64,000 bases of DNA from Iodidimonas muriae (GCF_014647255.1 NZ_BMOV01000004.1:1-64000), one strand, 5' to 3'. Shown: positions 9,228 to 17,110, counted from the stretch's first letter. Made by a program: numbers and translations. The notes: generated from the letters alone by a model not told the origin.

Positions 9228-10049
9228 ATGAACGCGGATAAACGTCGCTCGGCGTTTCCATCGGCCAGCGAAGATGAACAGCGCGCCCGTCGCACACCGG
9301 ATACGCCACAAACCCGCTCGCCTGCTTATCGGCTGGCCTTTACGGATCTGGATTTTTTAAAGCGGGATGCCTTGCGGCCAACGCGGCTCCAGCTTGAATT
9401 GATGAAGCCCGAACTGTTGTTGCAAGAACACGGGGTCGACGCAACGGTGGTGATTTTCGGCAGCGCCCGTTCGCAGCGATTTGCCAAGGATGGCTCGAAT
9501 GATGATCTATGTGGCCGCGATTATGAAGCGGCGCGTGCACTTGCCCGGCTGATTTCGCAGGCGGAAGGCGGGTGCCCGGAAAAACTGATGGTGGTCACGG
9601 GCGGCGGACCGGGCATCATGGAAGCGGGCAATCGCGGCGCTCATGATGTGGGGGCGGAAAGCATCGGCCTGAACATCGTGTTGCCCCATGAACAGGCGCC
9701 CAATCCATATATTACGCCGGAATTATGCTTCCAGTTCCACTATTTCGCTTTGCGCAAAATGCATTTTCTGATGCGGGCGCGGGCCTTGGTGTGCTTCCCC
9801 GGCGGTTTTGGCACGATGGATGAGCTGTTTGAAACCCTGACCCTGATCCAGACGGGCAAGATCGATCCGATCCCGGTGCTGTTGTACCGGAAGGCATGGT
9901 GGGACAGTATTCTCAATCTTCAGGTCATGGCCGATGCGGGCATGATCGCCCATAAGGATCTGGATTTGATCCAATATGTGGAAAGCGCCGAAGAGGCGTG
10001 GGAAACCATCCGCGATTATTGCAAAAGCACTTGCGCAAATCATAAGTGA
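9228..10049 (+). CDS. LOG-family nucleotide 5'-monophosphate phosphoribohydrolase
   Basis: A 273-residue Rossmann-like protein of the LOG (formerly lysine-decarboxylase-like, TIGR00730) family. It carries GGGPGIMEAGNRGA and PGGFGTMDE, which form the nucleotide-binding and catalytic site. Characterised members remove ribose 5-phosphate from cytokinin or other nucleoside monophosphates; in bacteria the physiological substrate is often unknown. The start at 9228 has GGGGA upstream; an in-frame ATG at 9156 has poor context and would run into the hpnC promoter region. An N-terminal extension of about 60 residues rich in charge precedes the core domain. It diverges from hpnC, which may reflect only shared promoter space. 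Confidence 0.85.
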   Translation: MNADKRRSAFPSASEDEQRARRTPDTPQTRSPAYRLAFTDLDFLKRDALRPTRLQLELMKPELLLQEHGVDATVVIFGSARSQRFAKDGSNDDLCGRDYEAARALARLISQAEGGCPEKLMVVTGGGPGIMEAGNRGAHDVGAESIGLNIVLPHEQAPNPYITPELCFQFHYFALRKMHFLMRARALVCFPGGFGTMDELFETLTLIQTGKIDPIPVLLYRKAWWDSILNLQVMADAGMIAHKDLDLIQYVESAEEAWETIRDYCKSTCANHK

Positions 10050-10098
10050 TTGGCTTCCATCGGCTTAAGGTGGGCAACGTTTTGCGGTTGCGTCCGGT

Positions 10099-10764
10099 TC
10101 AGGGGCGTGCCCAGCGGCGCAACAGATTGGCATAGGATTTGGCCAGCAGATCAAAGGCGGGGGATTTGCCGGCCTGTTCAAACATCTGCTGTTTTGCCTG
10201 CGCCAGATCGAACAATATGGCGCGGGCCGCTTCATCGGCGACCAGGCTTTGTATCCATGTCACCGCCACCAGTCGTTCGCCTTTTGTAACAGGGGCCACC
10301 TGATGCAAGCTGGTGGACGGGTAAAGCACCAAAGACCCCGCCGCCAGTTTGATGGCCTCCTCGCCGCCGGGGCCTTCGATTATCAGTTCGCCGCCGTCAT
10401 AGGCATCGGGGTCGTTCAAAAACAATGTGGCCGATAGATCAGACCGCATAGGCGGGGTGCCCATCACCGCATCATCCACATGGCGGCCATAGGCATCGCC
10501 CGGCCCATAGCGGCTGATCAAAGGCGGGGTCATAAGGCGAGGCAGGGCCGACATTTGCACGACCGGATGGGCTTCAATGGCTTTCACAATCCGCTGTTGC
10601 AAAACCCGCAGACCTGCCGAGGGCATGGCCTGGCTGTTGGCTTTCACCGATCGGGCATGCCAACCGGCTGTGGTTTGCCCCGGCTCAAAAGAAAGCCCGG
10701 CTGCGGCCTCGCGTGCCCTTGACAGGGCGTCTTGATTCAGTACATCTGAAATGAAAATGATCAT
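10099..10764 (-). CDS. PKHD-type Fe(II)/2-oxoglutarate dioxygenase (PiuC/YbiX family)
   Basis: A 221-residue 2-oxoglutarate-dependent dioxygenase. The iron ligands H95, D97 (GRHVDDAV) and H154 (SLHQVAPV) and the 2-oxoglutarate-binding R164 are all in place, and the length equals E. coli YbiX. Relatives (PiuC, YbiX) are iron-responsive and often lie beside iron-uptake genes; the substrate is unknown. The ATG at 10764 gives the standard N-terminus MIIFISDVL; an in-frame start at 10794 would add ten residues and overlap the divergent gene. Its start codon lies inside a Fur-like palindrome (10752-10766), and the divergent gene begins only 28 bases away, suggesting joint iron control. Confidence 0.88.
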   Translation of the reverse strand: MIIFISDVLNQDALSRAREAAAGLSFEPGQTTAGWHARSVKANSQAMPSAGLRVLQQRIVKAIEAHPVVQMSALPRLMTPPLISRYGPGDAYGRHVDDAVMGTPPMRSDLSATLFLNDPDAYDGGELIIEGPGGEEAIKLAAGSLVLYPSTSLHQVAPVTKGERLVAVTWIQSLVADEAARAILFDLAQAKQQMFEQAGKSPAFDLLAKSYANLLRRWARP

Positions 10765-10766
10765 CA
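10752..10766. promoter_or_regulatory. candidate Fur box between the YbiX-like gene and the GGE-repeat gene
   Basis: TGAAAATGATCATCA matches the 7-1-7 Fur box TGATAATnATTATCA at 12 of the 14 defined positions. It covers the ATG of the dioxygenase gene and lies 26 bases upstream of the ATG of the divergent gene. Part of the match is forced by the codons of the dioxygenase N-terminus, so chance is not excluded. Confidence 0.4.
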
Positions 10767-10792
10767 CTCGCAACTTCTTGGGAGGCCCTCTC

Positions 10793-11659
10793 ATGACACA
10801 ATGGCGTCGTCGGCGTTTATGGACAAGCCTTAGTGCAGCGGCTTTGTTATCACCGACTGTGGCTATGGGCCATGATCAGGGGGCTGTGGATGTGGACGCG
10901 CCGCTTTCCCATATGGCGGATATGGCCGCGGCACCCCTCGCTATCGCCCAAGGAGGCGAAGGTGGTGAAGGTGGTGAAGGCGGAGAGGGAGGCGAAGGCG
11001 GTGAAGCCGGTGTCGATCCCGAACGGGCCGCCCGTGATCCCATTGCCTATCTGATCGCTTTGGATGTGATCCGCGCCCATTATCTGGCAGGGATTGGCGC
11101 TTATCGGGCCGGCAATGCGGAAGCTGCGGCGGAAATGTTCGTTCATCCCATTGCCGAAATTTATTTTGATCTGGAAAAAATCTTTGCGTCCCATGATGTG
11201 CGCCCCTTTGATGGCTTGATGGTGCGCGCCGGTGACCATGCGTTTTCGAAAAAACCCGTTCCCGAGGTGGTTGCCGCCGCCGAAGCTGTGTTGAAAGCCA
11301 CCGAAGATGCCGCCAGCCATGCGCCTGAAAGTGACCGCAGCAAAGCCGGTGTGGAAGCGGAAGTGACCGCCGATATGATTGAACGCGCCGCCTTGCAATA
11401 TCGCCTTGCGCGGGCCGGTGATGCGGGGGAAGCCTTTCTGGATGGCTATGGCTATTTCAGTGCCGCTGCCGCGCGGGCCAATGCGGCGAAAGAGAGTATA
11501 AAAGCCAAAGACAGCCGGGCATGGGACAAAATCAGCGCCGCGCTCGATCTTTTGGGAAAAGCCTATCCCAATGCGGAACGCCTGGCGGAAAACGGCCCCG
11601 AACCTGCAGCACTTTTGGCGGCCAGTTCCCGCGTGGCACTGGCGGTCGGGGGGCTTTGA
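10793..11659 (+). CDS. exported protein with Gly-Gly-Glu repeats, unknown function
   Basis: A 288-residue protein that I do not recognise. It has a basic N-terminus and hydrophobic signal segment (about residues 4-25, ending VAMGHDQG), then a low-complexity linker of six GGE triplets (about residues 54-71), then a mainly helical Ala-rich domain to the C-terminus with YLIALDVIRAHYLAG and MFVHPIAEIYFDLE. It is probably periplasmic. The start at 10793 is set by GGGAGG upstream. The next gene, a membrane-anchored thioredoxin-like protein, starts one base after its stop, so they form an operon. The divergent PiuC-type gene and the Fur-like box hint at an iron link. His residues in the helices could bind metal, but that is only a guess. 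Confidence 0.7.
   Translation: MTQWRRRRLWTSLSAAALLSPTVAMGHDQGAVDVDAPLSHMADMAAAPLAIAQGGEGGEGGEGGEGGEGGEAGVDPERAARDPIAYLIALDVIRAHYLAGIGAYRAGNAEAAAEMFVHPIAEIYFDLEKIFASHDVRPFDGLMVRAGDHAFSKKPVPEVVAAAEAVLKATEDAASHAPESDRSKAGVEAEVTADMIERAALQYRLARAGDAGEAFLDGYGYFSAAAARANAAKESIKAKDSRAWDKISAALDLLGKAYPNAERLAENGPEPAALLAASSRVALAVGGL
10952..11005 (+). repeat. six 9-bp units encoding Gly-Gly-Glu
   Basis: Six consecutive nine-base units of the form GGN GGN GAR. They encode six GGE triplets right after the predicted signal region of the exported protein. The third bases differ between units, so the protein repeat is better kept than the DNA repeat. Copy number may vary between strains. Confidence 0.9.
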
Positions 11660-11660
11660 C

Positions 11661-12107
11661 ATGCCCCGCTGGCTGAAAATCATCGTGCCATTGGTGCTGG
11701 TGGCGGGGCTTGTGGCGGTGAGCCCTCTTGGCAAATTGATCTATCTGAATGTGCGGGCCGATGACCCTTTGTTGCAGCAATGGCAGGATTATGATGCCGG
11801 GCGTTTTGCGCAGGCGATAGAGAGCAAGGCGGATCTTCTGGTGCAGATCTATGCCTCCTGGTGCCCGGTTTGCGAAGCCCAACATCGTAGCTTTCAGGCC
11901 CTTGAAGCCAAGGGGCAGGTGCCGGATGCGCAGCTTTTTCGCGTGGATTTCGACCGTGATACGGACTTTTTGAAGCAGTATAAGGTGACGTCCACCGGAC
12001 AGCTTTTGGTCTTCCGCAATGGGACGCTGCTTACACGCGGGCAGGGCTTGGTGGATGAGAACAAGATTCTGTCTTTCTTGGAAGAAGCCTCAATCCCGGT
12101 TCACTGA
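11661..12107 (+). CDS. membrane-anchored thioredoxin-like protein
   Basis: A 148-residue protein with one N-terminal membrane helix (about residues 5-25) and a thioredoxin-fold domain exposed to the periplasm. The redox motif is WCPVC in the context IYASWCPVCEAQH at about residues 67-79, and the cis-Pro strand region reads TSTGQLLVF; the expected cis-Pro is replaced (TGQ rather than TxP), which is unusual and may alter activity. It starts one base after the stop of the GGE-repeat gene, so it is translated in the same operon and may act on that protein. A strong hairpin follows at 12151-12191. Confidence 0.8.
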   Translation: MPRWLKIIVPLVLVAGLVAVSPLGKLIYLNVRADDPLLQQWQDYDAGRFAQAIESKADLLVQIYASWCPVCEAQHRSFQALEAKGQVPDAQLFRVDFDRDTDFLKQYKVTSTGQLLVFRNGTLLTRGQGLVDENKILSFLEEASIPVH

Positions 12108-12150
12108 CCTTTTGTTTTTGCGTGTCTCTTTGAAGGGACGCATATAAAAA

Positions 12151-12191
12151 AGCGCATAAAGGGCAATCATGATCGCCGGTCTTTATGCGCT
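12151..12191. terminator. bidirectional hairpin terminator
   Basis: A perfect 11-bp inverted repeat (AGCGCATAAAG at 12151-12161, CTTTATGCGCT at 12181-12191) with a 19-base loop, between converging genes ending at 12107 (+) and 12214 (-). A-rich sequence on the left and CTGTCTTTT on the right give T-rich tails in both directions. Confidence 0.75.
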
Positions 12192-12213
12192 CTGTCTTTT
12201 AAGGGGGGCTTGA

Positions 12214-12420
12214 TTAGCCTGCCTGTGCCAACTGGCGGAATTCAACCGCCTTTGGCGGGCGCGAGGCGTTTTTGTTTCGCAAGCGTTGTCCAACGACGCG
12301 CATTTGATGATGCACCTCCGGCATTGAAATGCCGTCGCATCGCATCAAGGTGAGGCAGATCTCATCGTTCAAAAGGGTCTCTAGGGTCTCTTCATGAAAG
12401 ATAGGATCCATGCTTGTCAT
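12214..12420 (-). CDS. small protein of unknown function
   Basis: A 68-residue soluble protein that I do not recognise. It has no signal peptide or membrane helix. The N-terminal half is acidic (FHEETLETLLNDE) with one Cys (RCDGIS), and the C-terminal half is basic (VVGQRLRNKNASRPPKAVEF). A strong ribosome-binding site, AAGGAG, lies eight bases before the ATG at 12420, and a hairpin terminator follows the stop, both supporting a real gene. Charge layout and size would suit a small regulator or adaptor, but nothing in the sequence shows this. Confidence 0.65.
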   Translation of the reverse strand: MTSMDPIFHEETLETLLNDEICLTLMRCDGISMPEVHHQMRVVGQRLRNKNASRPPKAVEFRQLAQAG

Positions 12421-12623
12421 GGCCGTACTCCTTACGGAAATGAACGTGTTCCCGCTGCCGCCGACATCATGGAGATATTCTTTTCCCCGATGTCAGGCAC
12501 TTCAACGGCTGCCTGTTAGATGGGAGTAACAGCCTTATATGACAAGAAAGCGGCGCTTACTTGCCAGTTTCGCGGCAGCCGTTTATCACCGTGATCACCC
12601 CTTTGTGCGCACAGCACAGCATC

Positions 12624-13070
12624 ATGGATGTCTTTATGCCTCATGCGACCTTGCTTAAATTCGGTTATCCGTCCTCGGTGATCTTTGAAGGAGATTTTTG
12701 GGCGGTAACTCTACGCCCTGCGCAGACAACGCTGGGGGCGCTGGTGGTTGTCTGCAAGGAAGAGGCAACGGCCTTTTCCGGGATTTCCAAAGATGCGGCA
12801 TTGGAATTTCATCAAATCGTCAGCGCGGTGGAGCGCACTTTGCTCACCTGTTTTCACAATGACAAAATCAATTGGCTGATGCTGATGATGGTGGACCCGC
12901 AGGTGCATTTTCATGTGATCCCGCGCTATGAAGGGGTGCGTCAGTTCCAAGGCCAGTCTTTTGCCGACCCCGGTTGGCCGGGCGTGCCTGATCTTGGCCA
13001 TAAAAATAGCTGTGACGACTTGCTAAAGGCAGACTTGATCGCCCATCTTCGCGCAAGCTGGGTTGGCTGA
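12624..13070 (+). CDS. HIT-family hydrolase
   Basis: A 148-residue protein with the histidine-triad signature VHFHVIPRY at about residues 95-103, preceded by a strand region like that of diadenosine-polyphosphate hydrolases (VVVCKEEATAFSGIS). HIT proteins hydrolyse or transfer nucleoside monophosphates. The triad is short (HFHVIP, without the usual third His two residues later), so the exact subgroup is uncertain. Two ATGs (12624, 12636) are possible; an upstream in-frame start at 12561 looks less likely. The next nucleotidyltransferase gene follows by 28 bases on the same strand, so they could be cotranscribed. Confidence 0.8.
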   Translation: MDVFMPHATLLKFGYPSSVIFEGDFWAVTLRPAQTTLGALVVVCKEEATAFSGISKDAALEFHQIVSAVERTLLTCFHNDKINWLMLMMVDPQVHFHVIPRYEGVRQFQGQSFADPGWPGVPDLGHKNSCDDLLKADLIAHLRASWVG

Positions 13071-13098
13071 AGCACGCTCCCTCTTTTTGGATCTATTG

Positions 13099-13911
13099 AT
13101 GACACACCATGCTTATCGCGTTCTCATCCTTGCCGGACGCCGCGCTGAAGGCGATCCCGTTGCGGCGGACCAAGGGGTTAGCAGCAAAGCTTTTGTTCCC
13201 CTTGCCGGCAAGCCGATGATCGAACATGTGCTGGCGGCTATTGAAGGCAGTGGCCGTGCTGCGGATATTCGCATCAGCATGGCAAAAGACAGCCCTTTAG
13301 AGCGCGAAGCCCCTCATTTGGCGCAACGCTTGGCTGATGGCGATGTGGTGCGGCATCAAGCGGCCAAAGGCCCCAGTGCCAGCGTTTTATCGGCTTTGAA
13401 AGATATGAAACCCGGTGAGCGGCTGTTTGTTACCACGGCGGATCATCCGTTGCTGACCGGTGATCTGGTACGGCAATTTCTGGATGAAGCCGATCGGCAA
13501 GATGCGGATATTGCGGCGGCTTTGGCGCCGCTGGCTTTGGTGGAAGCCACCTATCCACGCGGCAAACGCACGAAACTGGCTTTCCGTGACGGGGCTTTTT
13601 CCGGATGCAATATGTTTGCCATGAAAGCGCCTCAGGCGGTGCGCGGTGTGGCTTTCTGGCGGCGCATCGAACATGACCGTAAAAAGCCGCTGCGGCTGGT
13701 GGCGCGCCTTGGCATCATAGGGCTGGTGCAATGGTTTTTGGGGCGTCTCACCTTGGCCGATGCGCTGGGGCGCCTGGGGCAGCGTGTGGATTTGAAGGTG
13801 GTTCCGGTGATCTTGCATGATGCCGATGCGGCCACCGATATCGATAGCCTGCAAGATCTGGAACTGGCCCGCCATATCTTCCAGAGCCGGCTGGAAAAAC
13901 GCAGCGCCTGA
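13099..13911 (+). CDS. MobA-like nucleotidyltransferase
   Basis: A 270-residue GT-A-fold nucleotidyltransferase. It opens with RVLILAGRRAEGDPVA, a variant of the LAGGxGxR loop, followed by KAFVPLAGKPMIEHVL, and the mid-protein DHPLL corresponds to the metal-binding aspartate region. The long C-terminal part (LVARLGIIGLVQWFLGRLTLADALGRLGQR) is amphipathic and may contact the membrane. The likely reaction is transfer of a nucleotide to a phosphorylated alcohol or sugar; the substrate is unknown. An alternative TTG start at 13063 would overlap the HIT gene. It converges on a second nucleotidyltransferase and lies in a cluster with a CDP-alcohol phosphotransferase. Confidence 0.75.
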   Translation: MTHHAYRVLILAGRRAEGDPVAADQGVSSKAFVPLAGKPMIEHVLAAIEGSGRAADIRISMAKDSPLEREAPHLAQRLADGDVVRHQAAKGPSASVLSALKDMKPGERLFVTTADHPLLTGDLVRQFLDEADRQDADIAAALAPLALVEATYPRGKRTKLAFRDGAFSGCNMFAMKAPQAVRGVAFWRRIEHDRKKPLRLVARLGIIGLVQWFLGRLTLADALGRLGQRVDLKVVPVILHDADAATDIDSLQDLELARHIFQSRLEKRSA

Positions 13912-13924
13912 AGGCGCCGTCCAA

Positions 13925-14704
13925 TCAGGATGCTGCGGCTTCCAGACCTTGGTCGCCGGTCATGGCCCATTGGGTGATGGCGGATCGGGCGCGTTGCAGA
14001 TCCACGGGGAAATCCACCTCACACCAATTTTCGCCGGGAATGGTGGTGATGTGGATGTCCATCAATTTGGCCAATTTATCGATCACCGAAAGATACCACA
14101 CCGCATCGCCCTTGCCGCTTTCTACAATGCGTTCCACAGTGCTGCGGAAATGGGCCACACCTTCGCCTTGAAAGCGGATCATGCCGATGGATTCTGCATC
14201 CACACTATCCAGATCCAGCGTTTTCCCGATGTCATGCAGTAGGCCGTCTTTCAATTTCACTTTCATATCGTCGCTGTCATAGCGGTCTTTGCGTGCGGTG
14301 GTCACGGTGATGGGCTGTGCAGGATTGGCCATCAGCGTTGTCACCACATCTGCGGTGAACAAGGTGTCGCCATTGAGCAAAATGAAATCGCCGGTCATTT
14401 CTTCGCGGGCATGCCACACACTGCGCAGATTGTCCGATGTGGCATAGTCGGGATTATAAATGGTGCGAATATGGAGCTGGTTGCGGCAGCGGTCGATTTC
14501 TTGCTCCACATGTTGCGCCTGATAGCCGGTGACGACCACCGCTTCTTTGATTCCCGCTTGTGCAAGCTGGTTTAATTGCCAGCTAAGCAATGTGGTGCCA
14601 TTGCCAAGCGCAAGCAGACATTTGGGGGTATTCTCGGTAAGGGGGAACAGGCGTTTTCCTTGTCCGGCACTTAAAATAATTGCTTTCACGGGCGTCCTGC
14701 TCAT
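13925..14704 (-). CDS. cytidylyltransferase of the phosphocholine/LicC-like family (COG1213)
   Basis: A 259-residue sugar- or alcohol-phosphate nucleotidyltransferase. The N-terminal loop AIILSAGQGKRLFPLT with ENTPKCLL is intact, the metal-binding LNGDTLF segment lies near residue 100, and the C-terminal EVDFPVDLQRA closes the fold. This matches the COG1213 group often annotated as phosphocholine cytidylyltransferase-like, related to inositol-1-phosphate cytidylyltransferase; CTP is the expected donor. The ATG at 14704 sits at the conserved N-terminus, although no good ribosome site precedes it; an alternative TTG lies at 14776. It is divergent from nothing and convergent with the MobA-like gene. 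With the CDP-alcohol phosphotransferase at 15890 it could form and use a CDP-activated alcohol. Confidence 0.85.
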   Translation of the reverse strand: MSRTPVKAIILSAGQGKRLFPLTENTPKCLLALGNGTTLLSWQLNQLAQAGIKEAVVVTGYQAQHVEQEIDRCRNQLHIRTIYNPDYATSDNLRSVWHAREEMTGDFILLNGDTLFTADVVTTLMANPAQPITVTTARKDRYDSDDMKVKLKDGLLHDIGKTLDLDSVDAESIGMIRFQGEGVAHFRSTVERIVESGKGDAVWYLSVIDKLAKLMDIHITTIPGENWCEVDFPVDLQRARSAITQWAMTGDQGLEAAAS

Positions 14705-14837
14705 TAATTGATTGATGATATTGCGTTTTGATCGGCGTGTTTGTTTTTGTGTCGATACTCTTTGATAAGCAGACAATACATCTTATCCAAGCCCTGACAG
14801 ACAAATCACGTGTCTGTGTGGGGAATGGGCCACAGCA

Positions 14838-15770
14838 TCATCCATGGGATGGCGCCGCATGGCTGTCTTGCATCAAAGTCAGTGACTTTGCAGGAAAAAA
14901 GCGTGTTTTTGTGGCATCAAAATGGCGGGACTCCACTTTAATTCCGGCCGAAGGCGTCTTTGGGTTCAACTGGATACGGTAATAATGGCCCGGCCCTTTA
15001 TGGGACCCGATCGAAGACGACGATCCGCATCCCAGAACGGGCACGGGGCCGTGCGGGCCATCAATCTGCGACACAAGCGCGCGGTGGGTATGCCCGTGCA
15101 GGATCAGGCCCGCACCGGTGCGGGCGATCATCTTGCGAAACGGCACCCCATCGCTCAGGGCTTTGCGCGGGTTTTCCGCGCCGGGCTGCGGCGGATGATG
15201 GATCAATATGATGGTAAATTGCCCCGCCTTGTGTTCGGCTTGCAATAAGGCCTCCAGAGCATCCCGTTGATCTTCTCCCAAGCGCCCGCTGGCAAGGGCG
15301 GGTAGGGTGGCGACAGCAGTGGAGGTGCCGATGATCGACACGCCATCGCGGCGCCGCACAAAGGGAAAGATTTGCGGATGGCACAGTTGGTCCGGTGCGC
15401 CCGCGTCCGATGTCATCCATTGGCGCCAGTTTTCCATGCCGTGCTCCAATGCGCCTTTCACATAGGCATCGTGATTGCCGGGAATGACGCTGATATCTTC
15501 TGCTTTTCCCAAGCGCTCCAGCCAGTTTTGTGCGGTTTTGAATTCTTGCGGAAGGGCAATATTGGTGAGATCGCCGGTGACGCAGATATGATCGGTTGGA
15601 TGTGCCTTCAAATCGTCCAACAGCGCCTCTAGCACAATGGCGCAATGTTCATGCTTGCGCTTGCGGTGCCATGATAAATACCCAAGGATGCGTTTGCTCA
15701 AAAGCTCTTTGGCGCTTGCAGGGGGCAAAGGCGGGAAATGAAGATCGGAAATATGGGCAAGGGTAAACAT
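14838..15770 (-). CDS. calcineurin-like metallophosphoesterase
   Basis: A 310-residue metallophosphoesterase with all sequence motifs of the two-metal fold: AHISDLHF at residues 5-12, VTGDLTN at about 64-70, PGNHDAY, LIHHPP and the C-terminal LHGHTHRA. The order and spacing resemble CpdA-type cyclic nucleotide and phosphodiester phosphatases. It has no signal peptide, so it should act in the cytoplasm. It lies upstream of the COG1213 cytidylyltransferase on the same strand with a gap of about 130 bases and diverges from the CDP-alcohol phosphotransferase. In this setting it may remove a phosphate from a phosphodiester product, but that is inference. Confidence 0.88.
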   Translation of the reverse strand: MFTLAHISDLHFPPLPPASAKELLSKRILGYLSWHRKRKHEHCAIVLEALLDDLKAHPTDHICVTGDLTNIALPQEFKTAQNWLERLGKAEDISVIPGNHDAYVKGALEHGMENWRQWMTSDAGAPDQLCHPQIFPFVRRRDGVSIIGTSTAVATLPALASGRLGEDQRDALEALLQAEHKAGQFTIILIHHPPQPGAENPRKALSDGVPFRKMIARTGAGLILHGHTHRALVSQIDGPHGPVPVLGCGSSSSIGSHKGPGHYYRIQLNPKTPSAGIKVESRHFDATKTRFFPAKSLTLMQDSHAAPSHG

Positions 15771-15889
15771 AAACTTTGGCCTGAAAATGGTCGTTTATTG
15801 TGCGCGATATTGGACAGCGGCGTCTCTGGTAGGCTATGCGGTGCAGCTTCAATGGGAACAGGCCACCATCAGACCGGGAAGATAAAAGC

Positions 15890-17107
15890 ATGACGGCAGA
15901 TCCCATGGACCGTACTGTGCAAGATGATCGTGTCCCTGTCGAGGCTGGCGAGACACTGTCACATGGCAAGGCAGGCGAGATAATGCCCTATGTCGAGATA
16001 ATCGAGGCCGCCGATCCCGTCCGGCTGTTTGGCCTTTCCGGAAAAGAGCGCCTGTTGCGCCAGCTTTCACAAAAACCGGGTATGCTGTCTCCTGTGGCTG
16101 CGGGTCCCCGTCTGATTCTGGATGCGGATTGTCTTTATGATGCGCCGGTTCTGGAGTGGTTGTTGCAGCACCCTGATCGGGCTGTGGAGGCGGATGGGGC
16201 GCGGGGCTGCCATGCCAGCGCGAAGCTGGCAAAGGCGGCGCGGGCATGGATGGAAGGGCGCGGTGCGGCCCCTGCAGGACTGGAGATCGCCAGCCCCCAA
16301 GAGATAGCGCAGGCATATCGCAGCGCATTGCGTAAACGCGAGGCTCCTTTTTGCCTGCGGGTATCGGCCATTGGTGCGCGGGCGGCGGAAAAGCGGCTGT
16401 TTCAAGGGTCGTATAAAGGCGTGACGGATGTGGTGACGAAATATCTGTGGCCTTTGCCCGCCTTTCATGTGACGCGCCTTTGTGCGCGGCTTCATCTTTC
16501 TCCCAATATGGTCACCAGCCTGTCTGCTATTCTGGTGGCGGCGGCCTTCTGGTTATTCTGGATCGGCGCGTTCGCACCGGGATTGTTGGCCGCATGGGGC
16601 ATGACCTTTCTGGATACGGTGGATGGCAAGCTGGCGCGTACCACGCTTACCTCTTCCAAATGGGGCAATGTGTTCGATCATGGCATTGATCTGATCCATC
16701 CGCCCTTTTGGTATTGGGCCTGGGCGCATGGATTGGTGGCAAGCACGGGCGAGGCGGCTCCCATGTGGCTTGATCCGGCGCTTTTGGTAATTGTGGGCGG
16801 CTATGTCGCCGGGCGCTTGATCGAGGGATATTTCATCGCCCGCTTCAGGCTGGAACTGCATATCTGGCGGCGCTTTGACAGTTTTTTCCGGCTGATCGTA
16901 TCGCGGCGCAATCCCAATCTTGTGCTGCTTAGCCTTGCTTTGCTGATCGCCACTCCGACCACCGGATTTTTATGGGTGGCCTTGTGGACGGTGCTCAGTC
17001 TTTTGGTGCATCTGATGCAGATCCTGCAGGCTGAAAGCCAGCATCGCCGCGCTGCCTTGGGATCATGGCTTGACCAGTCGCCGTCTCACCCTTCTGTCGA
17101 GCAATAG
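15890..17107 (+). CDS. CDP-alcohol phosphotransferase with an extra N-terminal domain
   Basis: A 405-residue protein with two parts. The C-terminal half is an integral-membrane CDP-alcohol phosphotransferase: the family motif D-x2-D-G-x2-A-R-x8-G-x3-D-x3-D is complete, starting DTVDGKLAR at 242-250, with about five to six membrane helices. The N-terminal ~190 residues (RLILDADCLYDAPVLEWLL near 75-92) are arranged like the nucleotidyltransferase half of bifunctional inositol-phosphate cytidylyltransferase/DIPP synthases but lack the GxGxR loop, so that half is probably inactive. The start at 15890 is preferred (GGGAAG upstream). It is followed after three bases by a TagB/TagF-like gene. It should join a CDP-alcohol to another alcohol or lipid; the substrates are unknown. 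Confidence 0.85.
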   Translation: MTADPMDRTVQDDRVPVEAGETLSHGKAGEIMPYVEIIEAADPVRLFGLSGKERLLRQLSQKPGMLSPVAAGPRLILDADCLYDAPVLEWLLQHPDRAVEADGARGCHASAKLAKAARAWMEGRGAAPAGLEIASPQEIAQAYRSALRKREAPFCLRVSAIGARAAEKRLFQGSYKGVTDVVTKYLWPLPAFHVTRLCARLHLSPNMVTSLSAILVAAAFWLFWIGAFAPGLLAAWGMTFLDTVDGKLARTTLTSSKWGNVFDHGIDLIHPPFWYWAWAHGLVASTGEAAPMWLDPALLVIVGGYVAGRLIEGYFIARFRLELHIWRRFDSFFRLIVSRRNPNLVLLSLALLIATPTTGFLWVALWTVLSLLVHLMQILQAESQHRRAALGSWLDQSPSHPSVEQ

Positions 17108-17110
17108 ATC

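Noticed and set aside
10952-11005. CRISPR-like tandem repeat
   Set aside because: The units are nine bases, in frame and without spacers, and encode GGE; it is a coding minisatellite.
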